From contig JAEVLN010000006.1 of the NCBI GenBank assembly GCA_018350325.1, positions 953,193 to 1,017,192 on the forward strand: a stretch of 64,000 bases of DNA. The letters are read 5' to 3'. The notes under the pieces are model-generated. The model saw nothing but the letters and a program-made list of their open reading frames with translations, was not told where the DNA came from and did no database searches. Positions within the stretch are counted from its first letter, which is position 1, and every line of letters starts with the position of its first letter. The stretch is from Globodera rostochiensis (lineage: Eukaryota; Nematoda; Chromadorea; Rhabditida; Heteroderidae). The position numbers and the translations under genes were made by a program. Shown here in pieces: positions 44,321 through 56,200 of the stretch.

Positions 44321-47240
44321 ATGCCTCCTCAACACATTAATGGAAGTCCTCTAATTAAAACAGCCGAAAAGAAATCATTGCTTGTTGAAAGTGGGCAGTT
44401 AAATGGCAATTCGGGAAGCTTCGAATCGGTTGGACGACGAACCCCGGCTCAATGGTTCAGAAAATACTTTTGGGAAGGTAACAAAATGCTAAAATATTTT
44501 AAAACCCCAAACGAAAGTTAAATAGGTATAAATAAGCTTCTTGTGTAAATTCTTACTATCGATTAGTAAAATAAAATAAATTTATATATTCAAAAATTGG
44601 TCATGGTTACCGTAAATACTCTTGTAATCCCCCACCCTCTAATAATCCCCCACCCTCTGAGTATTTAAACTCACAACCCCATTCTTTTCTCCTCTAATAA
44701 TTCCCACCCTCTAATAATGTCGTCCTTTCTGAGTAGGTTGAAAAATAATCCCTCATGGGGGATTACAAGAGTATATACGGTAATTGTTGTGAACAACCAA
44801 ATGATGATTTGATCTGTCCTGAAAGTTTTCATATTTTTTTGTAGGTCAAAAGCTCCACGGACATGGCGAGAAGCAGAAAAATTGTCCCAATGCAACATTT
44901 GAGCAAAAATTTTTGAGCAAACACCAAAATTTTGTTGCGGTGCTGATCCCATTTTGTGTTGCACAGGTAAAGAAATCTCAATAAATAATAAAAGGATATT
45001 TTTTATTTTTGAATTTAAATTATTTCAAATATTCACAAAATTGTTTTTTTTCACATGGCGCAGTATTATTTCTTTTATTGTTCAGTTTATTTGGTGGACA
45101 GCCGCGGTCAAATACAATTTTTTCAGTCTATATTCAACATGTAATTTAATTTATTTGTTTACCTGAAAGAAAACATTGGCTATTTTTTTTTAATTTGTTT
45201 AAAAAATATTTTAATACATAAAAATAGCTTAAACACAAAATACTCATATTGCATCACAATTAATTGTATAAATAGAGAAAATTAAGATTGGCAAATGCCG
45301 GTGACAATGATAGTCGGGTCAATCATAGCTGGTAATAGTTTTTTGTTGTTTCCTTTTAAACTCATTTAAAGGAATGACAAGCGAAGGCGGAGGAGCAGTT
45401 GCATTTCCGGTCTTTAAAAAAAATTAATTTTATTTTTAAATCGAATTTTTTATAAAAAGTTTTATTACATTTTTTTTTCAGGTTATGACCTTTATTCTGC
45501 ACACAAAACCCCACACAGCACGAGATTTTTCCATTATGATTCAAGCCGTGAGTTTTTTTTTTCAAATTCAATACTTTGACCGATTTATTTTTTTTAGATT
45601 GGCATGTCAATGTCATTTTTTGTGATTTTGTTTATGCGCATACAAATAGAATGGTGCCACCCAATTTTAATTACCTAATAATTATTTGAACATTTAGTTT
45701 TATTTTTTTAAGATATTTTTATATATTCTTTTTATGTTCAGGCGCGCAATATTTTTCGGAACTGCCGGTGCCATTCCTGGCGCAATAATTGGTTTTGCTT
45801 TGGTATAAATATGCTTAATGATATATTTATATACGAATATTTATTATCATTTTTTGTGCTATAAAATTAGTTTTAATTTTGTTTTAATGTTAATAGTTAT
45901 ATAGAAGAAGCATTATTTTTATTCAGTTGGAGCCGTTGTTTTCGCCTCAATCAGAAAAAATGCTTTTTGTTTCAATTTGGAGTTCATTTGCACTTTCTCT
46001 TTGGATATTAAATCGTGAGAAGAAACGCAAAACTTTCCCAAGCATTCAACATTTTAATGTTTGGAAGTCGTTGATTTTGTTTTTAACCGGCTTAATTGGA
46101 GGTAAATTGAAAAATGTTTTATCATTTTAATTGAATAAAATTAAATTTATTTATGTTTGTTTTAATAATTCATATTTCTTTAAGGCATTTTTACTTCTTT
46201 TGCTGGGAGCGGTGAGTCATTCAAAAAATGTTTTTTTTGTTTATTTTATATTTAAAAGTTCAATTATTTATTATTGTTTCAGGTGTTGACATTTGTTTAT
46301 TTTCAATTTTGACACTGTTGTTTAATGTCAGTGAGAAGACAGCTACGCCAACAACTGTCGTTTTGATGGGTAAAATAAATCAGTTAATTTATTTAATTAA
46401 GTTTTAATTAGAATTATTAGAAAAAAATAGAATACACTTATATATATATATATACCTATTCTATAAATAAATTTAAATAATTTTAGCATTAAATTCTCAA
46501 TTTTGTTATTATTGGCGAGCGGTGATAATGGACGAGGCGATCAATGAGTTGGCTTACAATTACATCAAAGTTGGCTTTTTAAATTTTTATTATAATTACC
46601 TAAGGCCTAGAGATTTGAGAAATCGGGTAAAAATTAAAAATGCCATTAAAAGTTCATTTTGATTTTTTTTTAATTTCACAAAAAAAAATCTCCAATAAAA
46701 ATCAGGTCACTGTTCCAATTACAAGCATTTGTGCTCCAATCGGAAGCTTTTTGGGCTCACATTTCCATCGTCAGGTAAACCAAATTTTGATCCAACAAAT
46801 CTTTTTTGTTATTTTTTATTTTGGTTTAAAAAATTTGAAATTTGACTTTAATTCTAGACACTCGCCTCTCTGGTGTACATTCTTGAAATTGTTGCTTATG
46901 TTGGCTTCCTTTTCACCAAACCGTCTTTGCAATTGGTCAGAATTTTGTGTGCTTAATTTAAAAGCAAAAATCAATCAATAATGGTCAGTTTTTAATTTAA
47001 TCCCTAAATTATCCATAAATACCCATTACCGTAATTGGAGCATCGGGTCACCACCATATCCCAGAATTAAAATTTCATAATGTTCAGGTCATTCCAAGCA
47101 TTTTGATAATCGCCTTTGGCTACGCCTTTTTCCGCTCAATCAGCAAATGTGGCAAAAGATTGCTTCAATCGGATGGGGCTGAGATGGCCGAAAATGCCAT
47201 GGCCAAAAAAGCGTCTGAAGAAAATTTGGAAGAAGCTTAA
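44321..47240 (+). CDS. TauE/SafE-family membrane protein (15 exons, 423 aa)
   Basis: Exons: 44321-44477, 44845-44966, 45086-45140, 45287-45331, 45372-45409, 45482-45547, 45598-45653, 45742-45802, 45927-46101, 46185-46211, 46283-46369, 46487-46569, 46706-46774, 46858-46935, 47088-47240. The sum is 1272 bases. A hydrophilic N-terminus is followed by about eight hydrophobic segments and two related TauE-type motifs: GSIIAGMTSEGGGAVAFPV (about 121-140) with HTARDFSIMIQAIGM, and GLIGGIFTSFAGSGVDICLF. Bacterial family members export sulfite or organosulfonates, and related nematode proteins exist whose substrate is uncertain. The second half also has the PSEKTATPTTVVLMA-type stretch (here VSEKTATPTTVVLMA). 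Exon 3 uses the acceptor TATTGTTCAG at 45085; the upstream CAG at 45063 would break the frame. Intron 1 carries a TA-flanked element. An AATAAA lies about 55 bp past the stop. Confidence 0.9.
44610..44780. mobile_element. TA-flanked inverted-repeat element, copy 2 (intron 1 of TauE gene)
   Basis: Ends CCGTAAATACTCTTGTAATC and GATTACAAGAGTATATACGG are inverted copies flanked by TA. The inside has three AATAATCCCCCACCCTCT-type units. It is the shortest copy (171 bp) of the family at 10210 and 49557. Confidence 0.75.
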
Positions 47241-48335
47241 AATGTACTTGTTTTACTTAAAAGCGTACTGGAATCTTTTGTTTTTATTATTTGAATAAAA
47301 AATGATATCGACGAATATTTTAGCATATTAATTATATAATGTCTTCATGCGCTATTATAATCTCGGCGCTAGACCAAATTGGTCTTTCGCCTCGGGCAAA
47401 TTAATTGTGAAGCTGATCCGGCGCAATTTATGTAAATGTTTTTATTTATTTATATTTTCGTTTTTATTTCGATTTTTGGCGAGATCATTCAAACCCCGCT
47501 TTATATGAAACAGTTGAACTTTCATTAAATTTTGCCACAGAATAAAAGTAAATTTTTCGTTTATTATTATTATTAATGCATTGTTTTGATCATTCATTTC
47601 AAAAAAATTTCTCGGCGGCGTCTATCGGTAGGCACCAGGGTTGGGCAAAATTTCGGGGTTCGGAATTTTGGGTTTTTTTCAGGTCCCGGTCCCAGTCGGG
47701 ACTTTTGAAAAATGAAAAGTCCCGGTCCCGGTTTTTTGGTCCCGCCGGGACCGGGACCAACCGGGACAAATAACACCACTAAAGCGAATATGGAAAATTT
47801 ACAATTGGCACCATCTACAACTCCAGAAGAAAACTTTTTGAATCTGATGATGACAATGACGTTGGTGATCAAGAAGATCAACAATATGTGTGGCCGGAAA
47901 ATTACAATTTTTAGTTTTTCGATAAAAGAAAAATTGTTTTCCCTTGAAAAGTCTCGATTGGTCCCGGTCCCGGTAAAGCCCTTTGTCTTCAAATACCAGT
48001 GCGCCAAATTGGCATTCTTTGGGAAAAGACGAATCGGGTATCAATCTTAATCGAAAATTCAACCATCATTTTTTTGAAAAGTTATGAAATGGGCCATGAT
48101 GAACGGGCGACAAGTTGGGGCAGTTCGAACCTTTTCCAATAACGCATTATCCGGGAGCCGAATCAATGGGCTACGATTCATACACAATACAAAACGATGT
48201 TTTGAAAAAATAAAAGCTTTACAAATAAATGAAAAAAGTAAATTGACAGAATAAGCTATGAAGAACTTTATCCTATATTTAAGCATGAACTGTTAAGTAA
48301 AAGCTTTGTCCAGCAGGGGGGGGTCGGGCATTTCC
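47241..48335. other. intergenic DNA with hAT-like debris
   Basis: Bases 47345-47410 repeat a TATA-like motif and GACCAAATTGGTC block seen near 7180-7250. Bases 47635-47990 form a CCCGGGACC palindromic island that begins CAGGGTTGGGCAAAATTTCGG. It encloses a coding-like remnant (NDVGDQEDQQYVWPEN) shared with 51110-51170. No intact gene was found. Confidence 0.5.
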
Positions 48336-51300
48336 TTAACTTCCCGAATGAGGTTGCACGGCATTTCTGTTGAATAATTTGATGATCGTTTGCCATTCTT
48401 TGTCAAAAGCCTTCCGATATTCTTTGCTAAAAATTAATATTTTTTAAAATTCGATATTTGCTTTTTATTTTTACCTTGTAAAATAAAGAATTGGCGCATT
48501 GGAGGCGGCACTGATGTTCAACAGAATGCCAAAGATTTGATTCAATTTCCATATTGACATTATGTCATTTCCAAACATCGGAATAATGATTATGTGAGCG
48601 AAATTTAGAAAATATCCGCCAATATTCACGGAAACGATGGCAAACAATGTTTTAAATATGCGAATGTTGAATTGATGTGAGTTGGAGTTGGGCGGTGCTT
48701 TAAAATAAAAAAAAAATATATTTAAAATATCTTTTTGAATTTAAAAATACATTTTTTGAAGTAAATAACAATTGCAACGACCGCATAGAGAACAATTGTT
48801 GTCAGCAACATTGCATTTATTATTGTTGGCCAAATAAACTCCGACGAATTTGTGCATTGATACTTAATGTAATTGTTAAAAAATTATAATTTAAATCTAT
48901 TATTTACTGTAAATTTATACAAATAAAAATGGTGGGTTATGGTACGCTTCCAAATTTATATATAGATTAATTGCTATTTGTGCTTAGTAACTTAGAAAAT
49001 AAGTCAAATGCTAAAAACCTAAATATGATATTTATATGGTAAATTGGGTGTTTTAGTGATTAGCAATTACTCAATGACCCAAATAATGCTTGGAGCTGTT
49101 ACCATAACCCAAAGTACCCTTAAAATAATACAGAAGCCATTCCAATGTCATTCATTGTGCCAGCAACGAGTGTTTTGTCTGCCGAATCGCAACTTTGAGA
49201 ATAAACATATAAAACATTGCATAACCCAATGAAAGGTAATGTGATAACATACAAAAAAACATTTTTTGACTGTCTAAAAATGAAAATGAAAATTATTTAA
49301 ATTACTAATAATTTTACCTTAGCGGAAAAATCACAGCAATGAGTCGGTCAATGCTTGTAAAAAAGAGTAAAAAAATTGTGCAAGAAACTGCAAAATTCGA
49401 AGGCGTAAGAATTCGAACGACGATTTTGTAGGGCATTAAATATTGGCCAGAAATCACAGAATATGTGAATAAAAAATGGCCAGATTGGTGGACAATTTCG
49501 AAAAAGGAATAAATGGCCAACAATTTGTTGGCGGAATTGTTTAAATGCCTAAAATACCGTAAACACTCTTGTAATCCCATCTCCTCTAATAATCCCGCCC
49601 CTTCGGAGGGGGTTGAAAAATAATCCCACCCCCTCTAATAATCCCGCCCCTTCGGAGGGGGTTGAAAAATAATCCCACCCCCTCTAATAATCCCGCCCCT
49701 TCGGAGGGGGTTGAAAAATTATCCCACCCCCTCTAATAATCCCGCCCCTTCGGAGGGGGTTGAAAAATAATCCCACCCCCTCTAATAATCCCGCCCCTTC
49801 GGAGGGGGTTGAAAAATAATCCCACCCCCTCTAATAATCCCGCCCCTTCGGAGGGGGTTGAAAAATAATCCCACCCCCTCTAATAATCCCGCCCCTTCGG
49901 AGGGGTTGAAAAATAATCCCACCCCTCTAATAATCCCGCCCCTTCGGAGGGGGTTGAAAAATAATCCCACCCCCTCTAATAATCCCGCCCCTTCGGAGGG
50001 GTTGAAAAATAATCCCACCGCCCCTTCGGAGGGGGTTGAAAAATAATCCCACCCCCTCTAATAATCCCGCCCCTTCGGAGGGGGTTGAAAAATAATCCCA
50101 CCCCTCTAATAATCCCGCCCCTTCGGAGGGGGTTGAAAAATAATCCCACCCCCTCTAATAATCCCGCCCCTTCGGAGGGGTTGAAAAATAATCCCACCCC
50201 TCTAATAATCCCGCCCCTTCGGAGGGGTTGAAAAATAATCCCACCCCTCTAATAATCCCGCCCCTTCGGAGGGGTTGAAAAATAATCCCACCCCCTCTAA
50301 TAATCCCGCCCCTTCGGAGGGGGTTGAAAAATAATCCCACCCCCTCTAATAATCCCGCCCCTTCGGAGGGGGTTGAAAAATAATCCCACCCCTCTAATAA
50401 TCCCGCCCCTTCGGAGGGGGTTGAAAAATAATCCCGCCGGTGGGATTACAAGTGTTTACGGTATTTCCTTTTAAGCTTTATTATTCTTTAGTTTTATTTG
50501 AATATTATTTAGATAATTCCACGAATATTATCAAAAAGTTGCTTCGATTTTAATTATTTAGTAATTAACCATTCTTTAATTAAATGTCAACAAACTTTGC
50601 CCGAATTGTAACGTAAACAACTGACAAATTCAAAAAAATGCCAACAATCGCTAAAATTGAATAAATTGAAGCAAATATAATCAAAGTCCAGCAGGGACGA
50701 GCATTTGCTAATTCGAAATAGACCTTAAATAAATTAAAAATAATAAATAAAAAAATACGTTAGGTTTGCACGGGACCGGTACCGAGTCGGGATTTCCCGG
50801 TTTTTTCAGGTCCCAGTCCGGGAGATAAGTCCCGGTTTCGGTTTTTTAGTCCCGCCGGGACTGGGATCAACCGGGACTAAATTTACACCACTAAAGATGA
50901 CATCATTGAGATACGCTTCCCCCATTAATAAAAAATTTTTAAATAAATTTCATATTTTTTTAATTAAAGAGCGCGCAAAAAAAGCATTTTATACATCTCA
51001 AAATCCCCCCCCCCCCCCCCCCGGGGGCGTCAATCGGCATCGCGGGGCTCTCCCAAAAAAATTTAAAATTTTCTTTAAAAGGGTCGAGCACTTAATACCC
51101 GTACCCGCAATTTCATTTGATGTTGACAATGAGGTCGAAAATCAAGAAGATCAACAATATGTGTGGCCGGAAAATTTAAATTTTTTAGTGTGTTTCGATA
51201 AAAGAAAAATTTCTCAATTGAAAAGTCCCGGTGAAAATCTTGGGCCCGGTCCCGGTAAGTCCCAAAGTCCCGGTCCCGTGCAACCCTAATTTAAATCATT

Positions 51301-51339
51301 AATAAAACTGACCTCATTAATGGTTAAATTTGTTGACAT
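48336..51339 (-). CDS. Srsx-like serpentine chemoreceptor, copy 2 (7 exons, 317 aa)
   Basis: Exons 51313-51339, 50596-50723, 49318-49548, 49132-49273, 48751-48862, 48475-48697 and 48336-48426 sum to 954 bases. Exons 2-5 have exactly the same lengths as in copy 1 (8907-11443) and the same splice phases. Exon 6 is 6 bases shorter and exon 7 is 9 bases longer, adding SGS after QPH. The DRLIAVIFPLR motif, the CDSAD loop and the C-terminal KAFDKEWQTIIKLF are shared. Start context: ATG followed by STNLTINE with one glycosylation site. The gene is intact despite two transposon insertions: a hAT-like element in intron 1 (50761-51288) and a 905-bp TA-flanked element in intron 2. The second ends only eight bases before the exon 3 splice site. 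Confidence 0.85.
49557..50461. mobile_element. TA-flanked inverted-repeat element, copy 3, with about 17 internal tandem units
   Basis: Ends CCGTAAACACTCTTGTAATC and GATTACAAGTGTTTACGG are inverted and flanked by TA. The interior is an array of about 17 units of roughly 50 bp containing AATAATCCCACCCCCTC and CCGCCCCTTCGGAGGGG (a small hairpin) with TTGAAA. Unit length varies by one or two bases. Confidence 0.8.
50761..51288. mobile_element. hAT-like element in intron 1 of receptor 2
   Basis: Left end TAGGTTTGCACGGGACCGG and inverted right end TAGGGTTGCACGGGACCGG match except for one base. CCCGGGACC words follow on both sides. No 8-bp duplication is visible. Internal bases 51110-51200 read DVDNEVENQEDQQYVWPEN, shared with 47840-47900, possibly a leftover of transposase coding sequence. 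Confidence 0.6.
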
Positions 51340-53263
51340 TATATAATTAATTTTCAACGCATAAATTTAAAAAGCCAGTCTTTCAGATAGTTATTTTTGG
51401 AAAATCAATTTTTAATTTGTTAATTAATTTTCTATATTAATTATTGTTAACTTTAGAATTAACTTTTATTTGAATTTGTATTCCAATACTATATTGTTGC
51501 TCAAACATATGAAACTTTATTATGATAAATAAAACTTTTAGATTGGCACTTTAGTAGGTGGTTAAACAGATAAATTTATTATAATTTCTAGTTGGCAATT
51601 CTTTAAAAAATTTGTTGCGAATGGCGGCAATTGCCCTTTTTATTGGATATTTTATGGTAATGTAATTTTTTGGTTTATTTAATTAACGAGAAATTTTGTG
51701 GCCTTTTATCTTTTATTCTCGCTCTATCAAGCAGATGAAAACATTTCTGAGATAGTTAATGAATAACGACAATATGATAAATAAACTGCGCTGCCTTCTT
51801 TTGGGCGGTGTTTAAACATATCATAATTAGGGCTGGGATTTTTAGTTCCTGTTTTAAGCGATTTTATAGGAACGATTTCTTAGTTCTTTATTTTTTAGGA
51901 ACTAAAAAGTTCTTAAAAACAATTCGGCCTTTTTAAATTCCTTAAGAAAAATGCAAAAAAACCGAAAAATGCCCCCCCCCCTCTAAATTGACTTTTCCTA
52001 ATTTTCAAAAAATGCAAACCCTACTTTTAAAAAATTTTGACTGAATTGCTTTTGATATGCAATTTTTTACCACAAGACTTTTTAGAAACTTTTGAACTAA
52101 CTTTATTAGGGATTTTAGGAACTAAAAATCCCAGCCTTAGTCATAACAAAAACTGAAAATTTCCCAGGCACTTATTTCTAACGACTAAAAGCCTGGCAGA
52201 ATATTATTAATCATAGATTTTTAAAAATTGGAAGCACATTTGTGCACGAAGAAGAAGGAAGACGGAACGATGAACTCATCCCAAGAAGGTATGAGCACGC
52301 AACACGGGAGGAATCAAACTGTCAATCGCCTTAATGGATAAATAAATTAAATTAAAAAATAAAAGACCCCACTTTTTGTTGTAAAGCTATTGAAGTGCCA
52401 GGAAAATGATGCACTTTGCAATGAATCAGCGATTGATCGCTTGTCTTGACTTCTTCCTTGGCAATGGATATAGGTATACAAATATAGACCGGCTGCCAAG
52501 GAAGCACGAGACGACAAAAGAATATTGAGACAATTAATTATTTAATAATAAATTAATAAACGGACCAAGCCAGTCAACGATAATTATTCTTTTTTTTCAT
52601 TAAAAGACCAGTTTTCTTTACGGAACTCCCCCCCCCCTCCTAACTTTGAAACCAATCTGAAATCAGTATGCTTTTTCCCACTCCGTTGCACCCCCACTTA
52701 TTTGTCGTTTTTCCTCTCGGAAACCCTATAAAAGTGGTTTTGAGTGATTTCGAGTCTGGGCCCTCAGATCCATATTTACGCGAAAATTTTCTTTTGTGGA
52801 TTGGCAGCAAAATGCGTAGAGCCCAAATCGTTGCCCCCTTATTTTCACGATTGTCCTTGAAAATGAGGTTTTTTAGGAACTATTGAACTAACTTTTTTGG
52901 GGGTTTTAGGGACTAAAAATCCGGTCCCTAGTTAGTGTATGTGAACACAGTAAACATATTTTAGAGAGAGGTTAATACAGGAGTCGTATTCGTCCTTGAA
53001 TGGCAAGGACAGTCATTGAAAATGGACCCCCGATCTTAAGAATTTGAAATGTCCTTATTTTCACGATTGTCCTTGAAAATGAGCATTTGGCTGGAAGTTT
53101 AAATATTTTATGGAAACATTTATGTTTTGGCATTGTGTACTTCAAATTTTCTATAGGAAAATGCCATTTTATCAAAGCGCCCTCTGAAAATTCGGGACTT
53201 TTTTTAGCTTTTTTCTTATTTTGCAGCAACTCTGTTTTAGGCTTTTGGGACCAAAAAGGAACA
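51340..53263. other. intergenic DNA without a supported gene
   Basis: It contains one hAT-like element (51828-52139), a related TTTTAGGGACTAAAAATCC fragment at 52862-52935, and AT-rich sequence. A short duplicated phrase (CCTTATTTTCACGATTGTCC) occurs at 52837 and 53052. Confidence 0.5.
51828..52139. mobile_element. hAT-like element, TAGGGCTGGGATTTTTAG ends
   Basis: Ends TAGGGCTGGGATTTTTAGTT and AACTAAAAATCCCAGCCTTA are inverted copies. The flanks ATCATAAT and GTCATAAC agree at six of eight positions, a likely aged target duplication. The inside has AGGAACTAAAAAGTTC words and no coding sequence. Confidence 0.7.
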
Positions 53264-56200
53264 ATGGCAACGCCCGCAAAGAAAAGGAAGAAAATGTGCC
53301 GGCCCATTTCTGCTTATCGCAAATCACTGGCACCGCTCGGATCCGTGATCACTCCGACTGGAGAACGGCGAAGTGCGCGAATTACGCGCATAAATAGCAT
53401 TCATTTGCCAAGCATCTTCGTTTGTGCCGACATTTGGCTTGACATTTTTGCGTTCATTGTGCCCGGCCAACTCGGGCTCAAGTTGGCATTGCTTTCTAAT
53501 CGATTTGATTGCCTTGTGGACAAGCATTTCAAGACGCGCAAATGGGCACTTGGAAAGTTGGAAATTCGAAAGCGAAAGGTGGACGAATTTGTGCAAATTG
53601 TCAAACGGGTCAAAAATGGTCGCTTGCAATGGTTGCCGATGCCGCAACAGCCGTTGCCCAACAGTTTGGTCGGATTCAACGAAATTATCGTCCGGTGTGT
53701 TTTTTGGGGATTTAAAAATGATTTTGTTTGTCCCCCCAAGCGGCAACGGTATTTTTAAGTCCGCCACAAATATTTTATAGGCTAAGCTAGCGCATATTTT
53801 GGCATTTTTAAAAGTTTTAGAGAAAAAAAGCCGTTGGTCACCGCCGGGACAATTTTAGAAAACATTTCCGTGAGCAGGCACGTAGCCAGTGGGCGGGGGG
53901 GGGCATGCCCCCCCCCCGAAATGAAATTTGAGAAAAAAAACAATAGGGGGGAACCTTTTGTTTTGCACATTTACAAATTTTGACCAATTTTCTTAATAAA
54001 TTCCAATCAAAAATTTTCTCCGGTGGCCTATCGGCACCGCCAAGCCGCCCAAAAAATGAAGTAAAACGGAAAATGCATCCCCAGAAAAAAATCGAGAAAA
54101 ATTGCTTAACAAAAATGCAATAAAAACGGAAAAACATCGACTTTTTGCCCCCCCCCCGAAAAAAAATCCTGCCTACGTGCCTGTCCCTGAGTATGGTCTA
54201 GTTCCCTTAAAATTTTTGGATTATGAAAAAAACCAATTCTGTCTGCTGAAAAGTCTCCTTTTGAAATGATGCAAAAAATTAGGAGCTTCTTTTTGGGTAT
54301 GTTCAACAGCCACCAACTCGTTTTTTGGTACTAATGTAATTTGTATCCGCCTTTTTACATAAAATTTCTTATATTCGTCAATTTTTCTTTTGTCTTAGAA
54401 AGTGTTTCTAGGGGGTCTAGTTTTTTGTGATTCAACTCATTTTTCTAGTTTGGTTTGCATAAACGAGTTGATGTGTTACCTGTTCAGGTTACTAACAATT
54501 GAATTTGTTTCGTAATATTTTTCAAATTCCCTAAAATTCGACTTTTTGGAGAAAATTTTTCCTTGAAAAATTACTTAACAAAAAAGCAGTAAAAATAAAA
54601 ATGCACCCCCCAAAAATCGAACCTTTTTTGTGAAAAGTGCAATAAAGCCAAAAACCCACCACTAAAAACTCGCACTTTTTTTGGATTAGCCTCCACTGAA
54701 AAATTTTCTGGCTACGTCCGACTCGGGGAAGAGGCTCCAAACTTTTCAGTTCGGGCTGTCGTCAGCTAATGATCAGAATATAGCTCAAATATTATTGGCA
54801 AATTCATATTCATTTACAACAGCACCAAAATTTTCAGTTATGTTGATCAGTCGGTGATCGAATTTCTGGACCAAATTCTGCGCAATGTCGGCGCCAACAT
54901 CACTTTGCTGCCGAATATTTATTCCTATTTCTATTCAAAAAAAAGCTGGCACATTTTCATCCATCAAATTTGGCCTATGCTAAAGCCAAACATTAGCCGA
55001 ATGATGCTCGATGGCGAAAGCCATATGATGATCAATAGCGACAATTTTTTTCAACTTCGACGTCATTTGTCGCCCGCCGTTCTGCGCGAGTGTGCCAACC
55101 TCCGGTCAATCGATTCCGACCATTTGTTTCCCACTGGCGGTGCGGCCGACGACAGTATTGGCACAACCAACGGCAAAGCGTTGTCCAAATGGTTGCACAC
55201 CCCCCGGGGGGATGGCCGTCCAAAGGTGTTGAAATCTAACGCTTGGCGCATGCCTGGCGTCGTCACCAAAACGTTCAAGGAGCTCAAGGAGGTGGTTGCT
55301 CGTTGTCTTCATTTATACCAATTTCCTGTAATAGAGCCCCATGGGGCTCTATTGTTAAAACCTATTTTTTTAGAAAAAGTTAACAAATTTGCAATTTTTG
55401 CACCAATTTTGGACAATTTTGACCCTTTTTACTGGCAAAATCAAAAAGGGGGGCTCTATTAGAGCATGGGGCACTAATAAAGCATGGGGCTAATGCGGTA
55501 TATCCATTTTTTTGGACCTAACTTCCATGGACAAAAACATTCTTTACAGAAATGAGTCGAATTTGTCGACAGAAATGCATTATTTGCAAAAATTTACCGT
55601 TTTGTCCCTAGAAATGGCATTTTTTTTATTAATGAGCTGCGTTTTGCCATAAATGTCCCCCTTTTTTTGCCATTTTAGGCATTTGTCAATGCGTCTTCTT
55701 CGGTCAGCTATGTCGTCCGTGTTGATGCCTATCTTGAGCATATGGAGCCATTTGTGGTGGAAAATCGGGTTACCCGCGAGTGCTTGACACTTCATCGCGC
55801 CCGGGGCGATGCGTGGATAATGGAGAGGGGCCCAATTGGCCGCGATGAGCAGCAACGGGCGGTGTGGACGCGCGAAGCAATGGAGAAAAATTGGCCGAAT
55901 TTGCTGCACTTTGAGTTTGGTGACCGCGACATCGGGTGAGAATAAGAAAAATACGATCAGTGAAATGGCATCATCCGCCCGTATCCAGAAAAATGTTTTC
56001 GGGTGGGGGGAGGCAGGCCCGTAGCCAGAAATTTTTTTCGGGGAGGGGGCAGTTCTTAGGGGTGTATTTGTTCCTTTTTATTGCATTTTTGTTAAGAAAA
56101 TTTCAAAAATCCAAATTTTTTATGCGAATTCTGCTTTACCGTTAGGGGGAGGGGGGTCGGCGGTGCCGATAAGCGCCGCCGGGAAAATTTTGAATTTTTG

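Noticed and set aside
45064..45085. CAG at 45063 as acceptor for TauE exon 3
   Set aside because: It puts the following conserved FIWWTAAVKYNFF segment out of frame. The TTCAG at 45085 keeps phase and the family pattern.
47594..48062. 137-, 112- and 87-codon open frames
   Set aside because: They run through CCCGGGACC palindromic words of a hAT-like remnant. Only the short QEDQQYVWPEN stretch is shared with another copy.
48060..48190. possible tRNA-like sequence on the minus strand with GGTTCGAACTGCC
   Set aside because: The A box is weak and no stems could be drawn. Insufficient support.
49782..50340. several 60-80-codon open frames reading GLFFNPLRRGG
   Set aside because: Products of the internal array of the TA-flanked element, in an intron of receptor 2.
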